Positions 9,669-18,374 of a DNA stretch of 64,000 bases are shown one piece after another (the stretch's first letter is position 1; every line of letters starts with the position of its first letter). The translations under genes were made by a program, and so were the position numbers. The stretch is from Chitinophaga sp. E66. GTDB lineage: Bacteria; Bacteroidota; Bacteroidia; Chitinophagales; Chitinophagaceae. The stretch lies in the NCBI GenBank assembly GCA_019285755.1, contig CP079103.1, forward strand, positions 248,001 through 312,000, written 5' to 3'. The notes under the pieces were generated by a model that was not told where the DNA came from, made no database searches, and was given only the letters and a program-made list of their open reading frames with translations.

Positions 9669-10063
9669 ATGAGTAGCAACCAACGGATCAAGAAAGTCTG
9701 CGAGCATTGCAACGAGATCTTCATCGCGCAAAAAGCGACGACGAAATATTGTTCGTTGATCTGCGCGCAACGGAATTACAAGTTGCGGGAGAAGCGGGAG
9801 CGGCTGAAGAAGGCGGAGGCCCCGGCAGTTGTAGACAGTCCGCCGCCCGTTGAAAAAGATGGCGTGGTGAAGGCGGAAGCTCCGGCGGGAATGGGGATCT
9901 GATCACCATCCAGCAACTGGCCCAGGTCACGAACCTCAGTGAGCGGACGCTCTTCCGTTTGATCAAAGACCCGGAGTTCCCGAAGATCAGGATCGGGCGG
10001 AACCTCCTGTTTCACCGGGAAACGGTTATTCAATTCATCGTTCGTAAATACAGTACGGTATGA
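9669..10063 (+). CDS. Zinc-ribbon plus helix-turn-helix protein coupled to the integrase
   Basis: About 131 residues. The N-terminus has a four-cysteine motif (KVCEHCNEIF...TKYCSLIC, C-x2-C and C-x3-C) resembling a small zinc ribbon, then a basic coiled stretch and a proline-rich linker. After one G is restored near 9890, it continues into an excisionase-like HTH (ITIQQLAQVTNLSERTLFRLIKD, then IRIGRNLLFHRETVIQFI). The stop overlaps the integrase start as ATGA (10060-10063), indicating translational coupling. It may act as a recombination directionality factor or regulator of the integrase; that role is inferred. Confidence 0.75.
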
Positions 10064-11223
10064 GAGGGAAACTGAGATCGACGGAACTGAAGAGCGGGCG
10101 GCTCAGCCTGTATATCGATTACTTCCCGGCCGTGTGGAACCCGCAGAAGAAAGCGTACACGCGGCGGGAGAAGTTGGGCCTGTACCTGTACAAGAACCCG
10201 GTGACTTCCTTGCAGAAGAAGGAGAACAGTCTTTGCATGGAGATCGCGGAGAAGATCTATCTCAAACGGATGAACGCGCTGATGTTGGAGGCTAACGGGC
10301 TTTTCAACCAGGATGCGCTGGAGGCGGATTTCTACACGTATGCCCTCAACTTCATCCGCGCGAAACAGCGCGAGAAGGTAGACACCATGCATTACGAAAC
10401 GGCGATCAAATACCTGAAGAAGTTCGTCGGCGATCACTTCCGCTTCCGGCACCTCGACGAAGAATTTCTCAAGAAGTTCAAAGCCTTTCTCCTTTCAACG
10501 ACTTCGCTGAAATCGGAGAAGGTCAAGCTCAATCAGAACTCCGCTGCGTCGTACTATGACAAGTTCGCGCTGATCGTGCAGACGGCGTTTCGTGACAAGT
10601 ATTTGCAGGAGGATTACACGCTCCGGGTGCCGCGTATCAGCAACGTCGATTCGCCGCGCGAGATCATCGACGACGAGGAATTGCAACTCCTGCTGGATAA
10701 CCCCTGCGAGGACGAGCTCGTTTATCGTTCGTCCCTGTTTGCGCTGATGACGGGTTTCCGGTTCAGTGCGCTGCGGATTCTCAAGTGGGGCGACCTCCAC
10801 TATTCCAACGGGCAGGAAGCCTGGTATTTTCATATCATCGATCCCAAGCCGGAGCGGTCGTTTAAACATTACATCAGCCAGCAGGCCGTCGATTTGTTGG
10901 GGCCGCGCGGGGAGAAGGATGCGCTCGTCTTTCCCGACCTGAATTACAGCCGTACCCGGACGAAGCTGAAAGAGTGGTTTTCGAGCGTGGGGATGAAGGA
11001 CAAAGCCAAGTTTCACAACTGGCGGCATAAGTACGCCACCAGCCTGATCGAGAAGGGCGAGGATATTTATGTCGTAAGCAAGATGCTCAATCATAAGCAC
11101 GTCAAGACCACGCAGATCTACGCGCAGGTGCCCGACTCGAACCGGGTGAAGGCGGCGATGAAGCTCAACTATAACCTTAAACCGAAACCGAATGATGACG
11201 CAGGAATTGGAACAGCGGATTGA
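10060..11223 (+). CDS. Tyrosine recombinase (integrase) of the element
   Basis: 387 residues, intact. It has an N-terminal arm-type domain, a SAM-like core-binding domain at about 85-190, and the catalytic domain from about 205. Expected active-site residues are visible: Arg in TGFRFSAL (about 233), His and Arg in HNWRH (about 318-322), His in LNHKHV (about 346) and the Tyr nucleophile in TTQIYAQV (about 354). It most likely catalyses integration and excision at the 19-bp repeats in mnmE, 656 bases from the left copy. It overlaps the genes on both sides, forming a tight operon. Confidence 0.93.
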   Translation: MRGKLRSTELKSGRLSLYIDYFPAVWNPQKKAYTRREKLGLYLYKNPVTSLQKKENSLCMEIAEKIYLKRMNALMLEANGLFNQDALEADFYTYALNFIRAKQREKVDTMHYETAIKYLKKFVGDHFRFRHLDEEFLKKFKAFLLSTTSLKSEKVKLNQNSAASYYDKFALIVQTAFRDKYLQEDYTLRVPRISNVDSPREIIDDEELQLLLDNPCEDELVYRSSLFALMTGFRFSALRILKWGDLHYSNGQEAWYFHIIDPKPERSFKHYISQQAVDLLGPRGEKDALVFPDLNYSRTRTKLKEWFSSVGMKDKAKFHNWRHKYATSLIEKGEDIYVVSKMLNHKHVKTTQIYAQVPDSNRVKAAMKLNYNLKPKPNDDAGIGTAD

Positions 11224-11539
11224 AAACATGGAGGCGGACATCCGGGACATGAAGGCCATGCTGGCTGAATTGGTGGAAGTGGCGCGCGGTACCGGACAAC
11301 CTCCACAGGAAGAACATATCATGTCGGCCCGGGAGGTCGCGGATTTCCTCCGGATCGATGTGAGCCTCGTCTATAGCAAATGTTCCCGTGGGGAGCTGCC
11401 GTTCTCCAGGCTGGGGAAGCATTACAAGTTCCGCAAGTCCGATATCCTGCAATGCATGAAGCAGTACGACAAGGGAAGCGGCATTTCCGTCGATGATTAC
11501 GTGACCCGCTACCTCCAGGACAACCAGCTCCGCGGTTAA
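11192..11539 (+). CDS. Excisionase-like helix-turn-helix protein
   Basis: 115 residues. An N-terminal coiled coil (LEQRIENMEADIRDMKAMLAEL) is followed by a MerR-like/HTH_17 fold (MSAREVADFLRIDVSLVYSKCSRGELPFSRLGKHYKFRKSDI in two segments). Such proteins in Bacteroidota elements bind near the ends and assist excision or regulate mobilization. It starts at one of two adjacent ATGs (11192 or 11195), 32 bases inside the integrase gene. Confidence 0.8.
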   Translation: MMTQELEQRIENMEADIRDMKAMLAELVEVARGTGQPPQEEHIMSAREVADFLRIDVSLVYSKCSRGELPFSRLGKHYKFRKSDILQCMKQYDKGSGISVDDYVTRYLQDNQLRG

Positions 11540-11611
11540 CCCGATGGCCGTTTGCCCCTGACGGCCGATTTTCGTATATTCATACATCATATCCCCGAAA
11601 AACCTTACACC

Positions 11612-12603
11612 ATGACCCACCTCGCTGATGTAAAGGATGTGCCGTTCTATGTGCGTATGAAGGAAACCAACGCATTTATCAGGGACGTGCCTTACGATGA
11701 TCAAAAGAAGCAGGCTTTCACGATCGGCCGTGATTTCGAGAAACTGGCGAAGTTCGCTTTGCACAATCACTATTGTCTTTCCTTTCTCAAATGCCCATAT
11801 AAATTCAACCTCGAAACGTTCCTGTTGCATTTCCATTGGTTCAACCGGTATTTGTATTTCAATCTCCAGGATTCGATTTGGATCATCCAGATATTCCCGG
11901 CGTTGGAAAAGTTGCAGACCTATCAGCTCCGTTTCCTTGAGCAGGAGTTGAAGGAGTTTCCCACGCCTATCAATACGACCTGAAATCCGCCGACTATTAT
12001 CAGCAATGGGCGCTGTTGAAGAAAACCAACTTCCTGAAATGCGACGATTTCAGGAAGATCATGGAGATCGACGGAGCGCAGCGGGCGAGGATGCTTTCCC
12101 ATGTCCAGGCCCTACTGTCCGACCGTGGAACCGTGCCGGAACCCATCATCCCTGAACCTAAACCTGCGAAGCGGCAACGGGAGGCCAGTCAATATAATTA
12201 CCTGAAGTTATCCGACGACCTAACGGCCAGCCAACAAAACGAAGTGATCCGGGTGCTTTATGAATTATTTACACCGCATTTCAGGGTTGCAAAGGAGTTT
12301 GAGGATTTCCGGAAAGCCTTCCAGGAAGACGGGGCGCCGGTGATAGAACTGCTGCGGAATGAGCTGGCGGATCAGCAATATTACTGGGTCATTTTCCGGG
12401 AACTCAAGCAGAACGGGTTGGTGGTTTCTTGGGAGGTTATCGACCGGATGGTCCATATTTATGATAGTACAGGAAAGAAACTTGCTGGCTTTTCCCGGAT
12501 CAATACTTCCATCGAGCGGCAGAAAGAGCGGAAGGCCCGTCGAGCGGTGGAGCCTGTTATCAATCTGATAGACAGCTATTTAGCGAAAAGGAAGGGCAAG
12601 TGA
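11612..12603 (+). CDS. Element-associated hypothetical protein (about 330 aa)
   Basis: I do not recognise a family with certainty; by position and composition it could be an RteC-like regulator of Bacteroidota mobile elements. The first part (MTHLADVKDVPFYVRMKETNAF...) and the second (KKTNFLKCDDFRKIMEIDGAQ...) join if one T is restored in the TTT run near 11960, giving EFSHAYQYDLKSADYYQQW. The protein is soluble, aromatic and charged, with a basic C-terminus (ERQKERKARRAVEPVINLIDSYLAKRKGK). The start at 11612 is chosen because the upstream frame to 11552 has no conserved look. Confidence 0.6.
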
Positions 12604-12712
12604 ATCGCGTTCTTTTTCAAAATTATTTGCTGGTTTTTCTGCTCGTTGCTGCTGTTTGCCTTATTCCAGCGCGCCCCGGTTGCAATTTGCCAATGAAACA
12701 AAAAAATGGTTT

Positions 12713-13032
12713 ATGAGTCAATTGCATTTTGTGGGATTGAGCCTGGATGAGGCCCGGCTTTTTATCGAGTCCATCGTCATCGCTTGTTTGAAGAACTGTT
12801 TCCCGGCCCCGAAAGTCTCGGAAACGCCGTTGTCCATTCGTGATGCGTGTAAGTTCCTGGGCGTGTCAAGCCGACGCTCCGAAAGTATGTGGAAGCGGCG
12901 GTCGTCCGCCGGCATGACCTCGGGCCACGAAAGAAGGTCTTCTACCGGTCAGAGCTGGAGGAAGACATCAAGCGGCTGCGTTCCCACGGCAGCGAATCCC
13001 CTTTACTTGAATCTGAAAAACAACGGTTATGA
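12713..13032 (+). CDS. Excisionase-like HTH protein upstream of the primase
   Basis: About 107 residues. After a helical N-terminus (MSQLHFVGLSLDEARLFIESI) comes an HTH_17-type domain (LSIRDACKFLGVSKPTLRKYVE), reached by restoring one A near 12870, and the tail PRKKVFYRSELEEDIKRL. The domain is typical of DNA-binding proteins encoded next to mobilization genes in Bacteroides-type elements. The stop overlaps the primase start (ATGA at 13029-13032). Confidence 0.72.
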
Positions 13033-13988
13033 GCGTGAACATTGAAGACGTGAAGAAGATCGACCTGGTAGAGTTCCTCGCTTCGCTGGGATTCACCCCG
13101 AGCGAAAGAACGAGCGGGAAGCCTGGTACTTGTCGCCGTTGCGGTTGGAGAAGACGGCCTCTTTCAAGGTGGACCGGCAGAAGAATTGGTGGTACGATTT
13201 CGGGAAGCCGTTGGCGGGACGATCATCGATTTCGGGATGGCATTCTATAAATGCGATATCCCCACCTTCCTTTCCAAATTCGACCATGAACTTTCCTTTC
13301 ACGGGCAGCTCGGGCAGCACCATGCCACTCCGGCGCAGGCCAGCCATGAAGAACCAAAGATCCACATCCGGGCCGAACGGCCGATCGCGGCTCCGGCGTT
13401 AATCGATTACCTCGACCGTCGCGGGATTCCGCTGGAACTGGCGAACAGGTATTGCCGGGAGGTGGTCTACCGGTTGGGTAAAAAGAACTTTACGCCATCG
13501 GGTTCAAGAATGACAAAGGCGGCTTTGAGCTGCGGAACGCCCTGATCAAGTTGAGCAATTCTCCGAAGGGGATCACACTCATCGAGGAGGAATCGCAGGC
13601 GCTGAGGGTCTTTGAAGGCTGTTTCGACTTCCTTTCTTTCAAGGTGCTTGAGACGCAATTTGGCCTTCAGCCCTCCAGTTGTCTTATCCTGAACTCTGTC
13701 GCATTTCTCCGGGAGAGCCTGCCGGTCATCCGGCAATACCCATCCGTGACGCTGTACCTCGATCACGATGCTGCAGGGCGGCGGGCAACGGAACAGGTAA
13801 TCCAGGAGCATCCGGCCGCGCGGGATGGGAGTGGCTTTTACAAAGACGCGAAGGATCTGAACGAATGGTTCGTCTCGGTCTATCCCAAACTTTCGGATGC
13901 ACAACAACTGGCCCGGGAACTCCAGCGGAAGTTTCCCGGTGACGACAACTCCAACCAACTCCGGAATCCCTGCCGGAGAATCCGCTGA
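13029..13988 (+). CDS. Toprim-domain DNA primase of the mobile element
   Basis: About 320 residues. The N-terminus resembles a CHC2-type primase zinc-binding region (IDLVEFLASLGFTP...WYDFG...GTIIDFGM), although the usual cysteines are not evident. The C-terminal half is a Toprim domain with the acidic motifs LRVFEGCFDFLSF (about residue 197) and VTLYLDHDAAGRRATE (about 242). Such primases help restart replication of the transferred strand. Breaks near 13105, 13205 and 13492 are single-base and restore KNEREAWYLSPLRLEKTASFK, FGKAVGGTI and NFYAIGFKNDKG. It is coupled to the upstream HTH gene. Confidence 0.8.
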
Positions 13989-14018
13989 TCTATTCTTTTA
14001 TCTCAAAAATTTATTGAA

Positions 14019-14326
14019 ATGGCAGAACTGCGTAAGAAGCTGCTGTCGCTCGCAAGCGGCAGGCAGGTGCGATTGTATGGCAGTAGCATCGCGATTTCCA
14101 AAGGACTGGAGATCGGGAAGGCTGCGCACCGAATATTTTTTCTTTCTCCGGCACTGAAGGGGCCAACGATCCCGACGGGAAAGTGATCAACGTTCACAAC
14201 CTGTCCGCCAACGATCTGGAGGAAATCGCGGATTATAACATCCAGTTGTGGATGAACCTGAAGGCGAATCTGCGCCGCCACGGCGTCGAGAATCCGAAGG
14301 TTTTCAACCACGATGCGATCCGGTAA
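14019..14326 (+). CDS. Small hypothetical protein before mobC
   Basis: About 102 residues, read as MAELRKKLLSLASGRQVRLYG... joined near 14150 (one base restored) to GTEGANDPDGKVINVHNLSANDLEEIADYNIQLWMNLKANLRRHGVENPK in successive segments. No family is recognised. The location between primase and mobC and the absence of membrane segments suggest a soluble accessory protein of the element. Confidence 0.5.
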
Positions 14327-14452
14327 CGGCGGCCGTGTGTTTTGGCCTCACCGGAGCGGATATTGGAATTGCAAGCGGTGTTTTCGGATGCCGAAAACCG
14401 CTTGCCTGCTCCCGTTGGTCGCAAGGGGGATTTATGAAGAGGTAAATTGTGC

Positions 14453-14803
14453 ATGATGGGCGATGGTAATAAAGGCGGACGCCCGCGATTGCCGGTGAAA
14501 AAGGAAAGAAGGGTCAGCATCCGGCTCACCGATGCGGAGTTCTATATTTTGACGCGGAGATCCCGGGAGGCAGGAACAAACCTGGCGCAATTTATCCGGG
14601 ACGCCGCGATAAAAGGAAAGATAATCGCACGGCCGCAGCTAAAAGACCACACCTTTTTCCGGGAGGTGATCGGCATTTCGACGAACCTGAACCAGATCGC
14701 CCGGGCGGTCAACCGGCAGGGAATCCTTCCGCTATACACCAAGCTGGCGGAAATCATCACCTTCTTCGACGGGCAAATACAACGGTTGCGGGATGATCAG
14801 TAA
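14453..14803 (+). CDS. mobC: MobC-like mobilization (relaxosome) protein
   Basis: About 116 residues. A basic N-terminus (GGRPRLPVKKERRVSIRLTDAEF) with ribbon-helix-helix character is followed by the MobC family region (FFREVIGISTNLNQIARAVN). MobC proteins bind oriT and help the relaxase nick DNA. It overlaps the relaxase gene by 11 bases. The start is one of two ATGs at 14453 and 14456. Confidence 0.85.
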   Translation: MMGDGNKGGRPRLPVKKERRVSIRLTDAEFYILTRRSREAGTNLAQFIRDAAIKGKIIARPQLKDHTFFREVIGISTNLNQIARAVNRQGILPLYTKLAEIITFFDGQIQRLRDDQ

Positions 14804-15552
14804 GGTAATCAGCAGCGCCAGTTTCCGGCGGACCTGCCAGTACGTTTTGGGGAAAGACGGAGCATATGTCCTGGCCGCCGATGGAATCCGTGATCATTGC
14901 CCGCGATTGATGGCGGACGATTTCGAGGCACAGGCAGATCTTCGCCGGACGATCTCTCGGCCCTGCTTTCATGCCGTCCTTAGTTTTCCTCCGGGCGAAA
15001 AGGTGACGGATGAATTGATGGAGGTGCTGGCCGGGAAGTACCTGGACCAGATCGGGATGGTCGATACGCAGTTTGCAGTTATCCGCCACACCGACACCGA
15101 GCACGCACATGTTCACATCATCGCCAACCGTGTGAACTTCCAGGGCAAGGCGATTTCCGACAGCATGATCGGCAGGCGGGCGAAAGCTGCCGCCCAGGAA
15201 CTGACCCGGGACTTCGGACTACGGCCTGCGGAAAAGAAGGACATTTCTCGTATACAGATCAAAGCCATGAGCGAGCCGGAGCAAGTCCGGTACCGGATTT
15301 ATTCCGCCATCACCAGCAGCCTGAAAGGATGCCCCGACTGGACGAATTGGCGCGGCGGCTGAAAGTGAGGGGCGTTGAAACGGTGATCAAGTTCCGCAGC
15401 GGGACGCGGAGCCGCAGGGCATCAGTTTTAAGGTCGGGGATTTTTGTTTCAAGGGGAGTGCTGTTGACCGGAAGTTTTCCCTCGCCAACCTCCAGAAGGT
15501 TATGGCATCCCAACAGCGTATTTCTCAGGAATCTGGAAATAACCCCGGTTGA
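14793..15552 (+). CDS. Relaxase/mobilization nuclease (MobA-like, PF03432 type)
   Basis: About 254 residues. A candidate catalytic Tyr lies in SFRRTCQYVLGKDG (about residue 17), and the metal-binding triad in IRHTDTEHAHVHIIANRVN (about 97-115, HxDxxHxHxxxxN) is clear. The C-terminal part (RLDELARRLKVRGVETVIKF, then GISFKVGDFCFKGSAVDRKFSL) is joined by restoring one C near 15333 and one G near 15407. The enzyme nicks oriT and attaches to the DNA during conjugative mobilization. The frame ends at TGA 15550-15552. Confidence 0.88.
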
Positions 15553-15596
15553 TTGTCCTTCAGCAATCCTGCTCCGGGTTTTCTTTTGTAAAGGAA

Positions 15597-15737
15597 ATGC
15601 CTGTTAAGGAAGTGGTGTCGGTCATGACTGGCATACTGGAGGAGTTGTTCAAACCGGAATACGTCAATAATCAAATCCCTTATGAACTGCTAAGGGAGGC
15701 AAGGAAGAGAAAGAAACGTAATGGTTTAAGTCGTTAA
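15597..15737 (+). CDS. Small basic protein after the relaxase
   Basis: 46 residues, beginning MPVKEVVSVMTGILEELFKPEY and ending in a basic tail (REARKRKKRNGLSR). AAAGGA sits just before the ATG as a possible ribosome site. No family is recognised. It may be a real small gene, or the tail of a longer mobilization protein. Confidence 0.4.
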   Translation: MPVKEVVSVMTGILEELFKPEYVNNQIPYELLREARKRKKRNGLSR

Positions 15738-15748
15738 AACAATATGTC

Positions 15749-16318
15749 ATGGATGAGGTATTTGTAAATATTATGTCGAAGGATCTGCATGAGATCCGCG
15801 AGGATATGGGACGACAGTCGGGAGTGCTTGCGGATATCAACGCAGCTTTGATAAAGGTGGATGCCCTGGATCGAACCGCCAATTCGTTGCTGAAAAGTCT
15901 CGAAACATCTTCCCTTGATGTGGGGCGATTATCGCAGGATATGGGAAGATTGCAGGGCCTTGTGGTGCAGCTCCGGCATGATTTGGCGAAGCCGTTGCAG
16001 CAAGAGCATCACCACCATTTTCCCAAAATCTTGTGGGCGGCTTTCGCTTTGTTGATCGGATTTTCGGTTTCCGTAGGTGGTTGGTTTCAATCTTCCCGGG
16101 CGGGAAAGGAGTATAGGGATGCAGATACGAAAATCCGGATGTTACAATTGATGACAGGGGAGTTTGACGGTAAAGCATTGAGGAAAGTCGACAGCCTGGT
16201 GCGACTGGATCCTGCCGGGTTGCGGGATAGCATTGAGCAAGTGGAGCAAGCCCGTGAAAAGTATTGGCGGACGATGGAAGAAGCCCATCGATTAAAGCGC
16301 AAGGGCTTTGGACGGTGA
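15749..16318 (+). CDS. Coiled-coil, single-membrane-span mobilization accessory protein
   Basis: 189 residues. A long helical N-terminal region (about 1-90) is followed by a histidine cluster (QQEHHHHF), one membrane span at about 94-114 (ILWAAFALLIGFSVSVGGWF) and a second helical region. Proteins of this build follow the relaxase in Bacteroidota mobilizable elements; function is unknown. Its stop is immediately next to the convergent RES toxin stop (16319). Confidence 0.7.
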   Translation: MDEVFVNIMSKDLHEIREDMGRQSGVLADINAALIKVDALDRTANSLLKSLETSSLDVGRLSQDMGRLQGLVVQLRHDLAKPLQQEHHHHFPKILWAAFALLIGFSVSVGGWFQSSRAGKEYRDADTKIRMLQLMTGEFDGKALRKVDSLVRLDPAGLRDSIEQVEQAREKYWRTMEEAHRLKRKGFGR

Positions 16319-16740
16319 TCAAACGCAGGGGGAAACCATAGTTACCGTGAGTTCTTTGAAATCGGGATTTCGGGGATTGATAAGGAAAATGGTTTGGTCG
16401 CGCCAATAATTGGACATAAAGGATGCAACCAGGCTAATCCCTCCTTCAAGAAATTGGTGGGCAGACTCCCTAATTCCAAATCAGAGATAGAGGCGGTAGC
16501 GGGTCGCAATCGGCATCGCTTTTCAATAATCCGGCAGTCATCGGGGAGCTTGTATTCTACCACCCGCATCGATGCTGGCAGAACATGACATTCTCGATAG
16601 ATATGGCTTTCGAGAATAGCTGCGGCCAGAGAATCGAAAGCGGAAAAATAGGGCCCTGCCTTGGATAACATGAATCCAGCCTCCGGCTGATCCCGGAGAC
16701 GGTAGGCGATATTGTGGTGAGCCAGGCGGAACAGTTTCAT
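16319..16740 (-). CDS. RES-domain toxin of a type II toxin-antitoxin system
   Basis: About 141 residues. RES toxins degrade NAD+. The N-terminus MKLFRLAHHNIAYRLRD and the segment YFSAFDSLAAAILES match the RES pattern around the conserved Arg, Tyr and Glu positions. Restoring one G near 16430 gives a RES C-terminus, TIFLINPRNPDFKELTV (the family usually has YLLNPxHPDF). The usual GRWNS motif is not obvious (here FMLSKAG), so it is a divergent member and activity is uncertain. Its antitoxin lies 11 bases upstream. Confidence 0.75.
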
Positions 16741-16751
16741 GTTGCAGCGGT

Positions 16752-17227
16752 TTAGTATTGCCCCAGGCGCATCCGGTGCATAAGGTCACGGACTTTGAGC
16801 AATCCCGGGTGCGTCTTTATAAGATCGAAAGGGCGACGGTTGTTGAGGGACTCGCTGGGGCTGGAGAGCCAGCCTTTCAGTTGCTTTGGATCGTTAAAGA
16901 CGTCCAGCCCATAGCAGTAAAGCTCCAGCAACGAAGCGATCTTATCGCTGATCAACCGGCTAAAGGGTTCGTTGTCCTTTCGCAAATGCAGGACGCGGTC
17001 TGTAACCCCAATAAGTCCGCGAGCGTATCATAATCAATGTTTAACGCCTCCTTTATACAGACAAGGTGCTTTTTTGTCAATCGCGCCTTGACTACTTTCT
17101 CCCGTTCGAAGAAAGAAAGGTTACGGTAGAAGGGTATAAAATCTGCCGGGTATTCCGGGATGTAGTTTTCATTGAGTTTCGGCCTCCCGCGGCCACGACG
17201 GGCAGACTGATCGGGTGTATGTTCCAT
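16752..17227 (-). CDS. Xre/MbcA/ParS-type antitoxin (DUF2384) for the RES toxin
   Basis: About 158 residues after joining two frames near 16990 (one G restored in TTGGGG, giving LLGVTDRVLHLRKDNEPFS). The N-terminus is basic (ARRGRGRPKLNENY), the middle is an Xre-like HTH, and the C-terminus carries the toxin-binding domain VFNDPKQLKGWLSSPSESLN...RPFDLIKTHPGLLKVRDLM. It neutralises the toxin and probably represses the operon. It is preceded by a small gene 6 bases upstream. Confidence 0.85.
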
Positions 17228-17233
17228 GAGCGT

Positions 17234-17452
17234 TTATTTTGCGATTTTCCGGCGGAGTTCGTCGGCCAGTTCCCAGCCGATGCCTTTAATGGTTTCTACT
17301 TCTATCTGGCTGAAGCGGGCGGTATTTTTATGTTTCTTATGGAAGGTAGCCTTCCGCCAAGCCAGTTCTTTGCAGACCCGTTTCTGGAACTTTTCCTCCA
17401 GGTCTTTGAAATGCTGCGATACCGCTTTCAGTTCGTTTGTCTTTCTGTTCAT
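17234..17452 (-). CDS. Small basic protein heading the toxin-antitoxin operon
   Basis: 72 residues, lysine-rich and helical (ELKAVSQHFKDLEEKFQKRV, ...ELADELRRKIAK). No family recognised. It ends 6 bases before the antitoxin start, so it probably belongs to the same transcript. It could be a regulator or an extra component. Confidence 0.5.
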   Translation of the reverse strand: MNRKTNELKAVSQHFKDLEEKFQKRVCKELAWRKATFHKKHKNTARFSQIEVETIKGIGWELADELRRKIAK

Positions 17453-17485
17453 AGCGATTCGGATTAATGAACGTTGGATTTAATT

Positions 17486-17746
17486 TCAGATGGAGTTGGC
17501 CTTAAAAATGACAGTTATAGGGATCTCCCAATTATTTTCCATCTCCTGGAATAGAAGCTCGCTACCATTGAATGGGAGGCGGGATATCGGAAGGGCGGGC
17601 GAGAACAGGTCCCGGCTGCCGGTGATGTAGATGGTGATGTGGGAGATTCCCAGCGGGAGGAGCAGCCTGGCTAGCTCCTCTACCTTTTCCTTGATGTAGG
17701 TGGATTTCTGCATAAGGCCGGTTTTTAGGGGTTGGGGTACCGGCAT
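17486..17746 (-). CDS. Hypothetical protein (86 aa)
   Basis: The frame MPVPQPLKTGLMQKSTYIKEKVEELARLLLPLG... has a helix followed by alternating hydrophobic strands (HITIYITGSRDLF, IPITVIFKANSI). It is not recognised. The orientation and spacing (about 33 bases before the next gene) fit the downstream toxin-antitoxin operon. Confidence 0.45.
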   Translation of the reverse strand: MPVPQPLKTGLMQKSTYIKEKVEELARLLLPLGISHITIYITGSRDLFSPALPISRLPFNGSELLFQEMENNWEIPITVIFKANSI

Positions 17747-17773
17747 AAAAAAGCGCGGTACTCAACCTGCCGC

Positions 17774-17865
17774 CCAGACCCGCGAGGATTGGAACACGGA
17801 CAAGAAGAGCCCGCGCACGAACGCGGGCAAGCCTTCCTCTCGTGTTCCTTCTTTCGCGGGTCTGG
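17774..17865. repeat. Large three-tier nested inverted repeat
   Basis: Three perfect stems are nested: CCAGACCCGCGA (17774-17785) with TCGCGGGTCTGG (17854-17865); GGAACACG (17791-17798) with CGTGTTCC (17841-17848); GCCCGCG (17809-17815) with CGCGGGC (17822-17828). There is no T tract, so it is not a simple terminator. It lies at the sharp change from GC-rich mobilization genes to AT-rich cargo. Candidate roles are oriT, single-strand origin or structured RNA. Confidence 0.8.
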
Positions 17866-18049
17866 AACGAGAATACGGGCTATGCGCTTAATATCTTAAA
17901 GCTGCAAAGCTAATATTTTCCCAGGCATTTTTGAGGATGCCATTTAGGGTAATTGTAACTCGAATATACGAATTATTTTTATTCCCTAGTCTATAGACGT
18001 GTAAATTTATTCTTTGGGTGCCGTTGATTCGCCCCAAATCCTTTTACAC

Positions 18050-18280
18050 ATGGAATTGGCACCAATTGAACAATATGTAATCGATGCGGTTAGGGAGCGG
18101 AGGAAGAAACTGGGGATCTCCCAAGAGCAGCTTGCACATTTGTTAGGTTATAGCGAGGGCTTTATTGCCAATATTGAAACAACCAAAAGAAGTTCAAAAT
18201 ATAACCTTAGGCACATAAATGAGATCGCAAAAGTTCTAAAATGTTCACCAAGGGACTTTTTGCCAAATTCCCCATTTTAG
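18050..18280 (+). CDS. XRE-family helix-turn-helix regulator
   Basis: 76 residues, a single HTH_3 domain: VRERRKKLGISQEQLAHLLG (helices 1-2) and YSEGFIANIETTKRSSKY (recognition region), then INEIAKVLKCSPRDFL. It probably controls the following AAA ATPase/subtilase genes 94 bases downstream, or the element. ATG 18050 is preferred over the in-frame TTG 18014 because it begins the conserved fold directly. Confidence 0.82.
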   Translation: MELAPIEQYVIDAVRERRKKLGISQEQLAHLLGYSEGFIANIETTKRSSKYNLRHINEIAKVLKCSPRDFLPNSPF

Positions 18281-18334
18281 TATGGTGATATTTTACCTTA
18301 AGATGCTTGGAGATTATGAATGAAATAATTATAT

Positions 18335-18342
18335 TATTTTTG
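18335..18342 (+). promoter_or_regulatory. Candidate -7 box before the AAA ATPase gene
   Basis: TATTTTTG fits TAnnTTTG, 32 bases before the ATG at 18375. The nearest upstream TTG (18307-18309) is 25 bases away, somewhat long, so the promoter may be weak or regulated by the XRE protein. Confidence 0.45.
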
Positions 18343-18374
18343 ACTTAGAATTTTAATCGCAATAATAACATTAA

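Noticed and set aside
10495..11322. A 275-codon minus-strand frame over the integrase
   Set aside because: It is a mirror frame of the intact tyrosine recombinase, which shows all catalytic residues.
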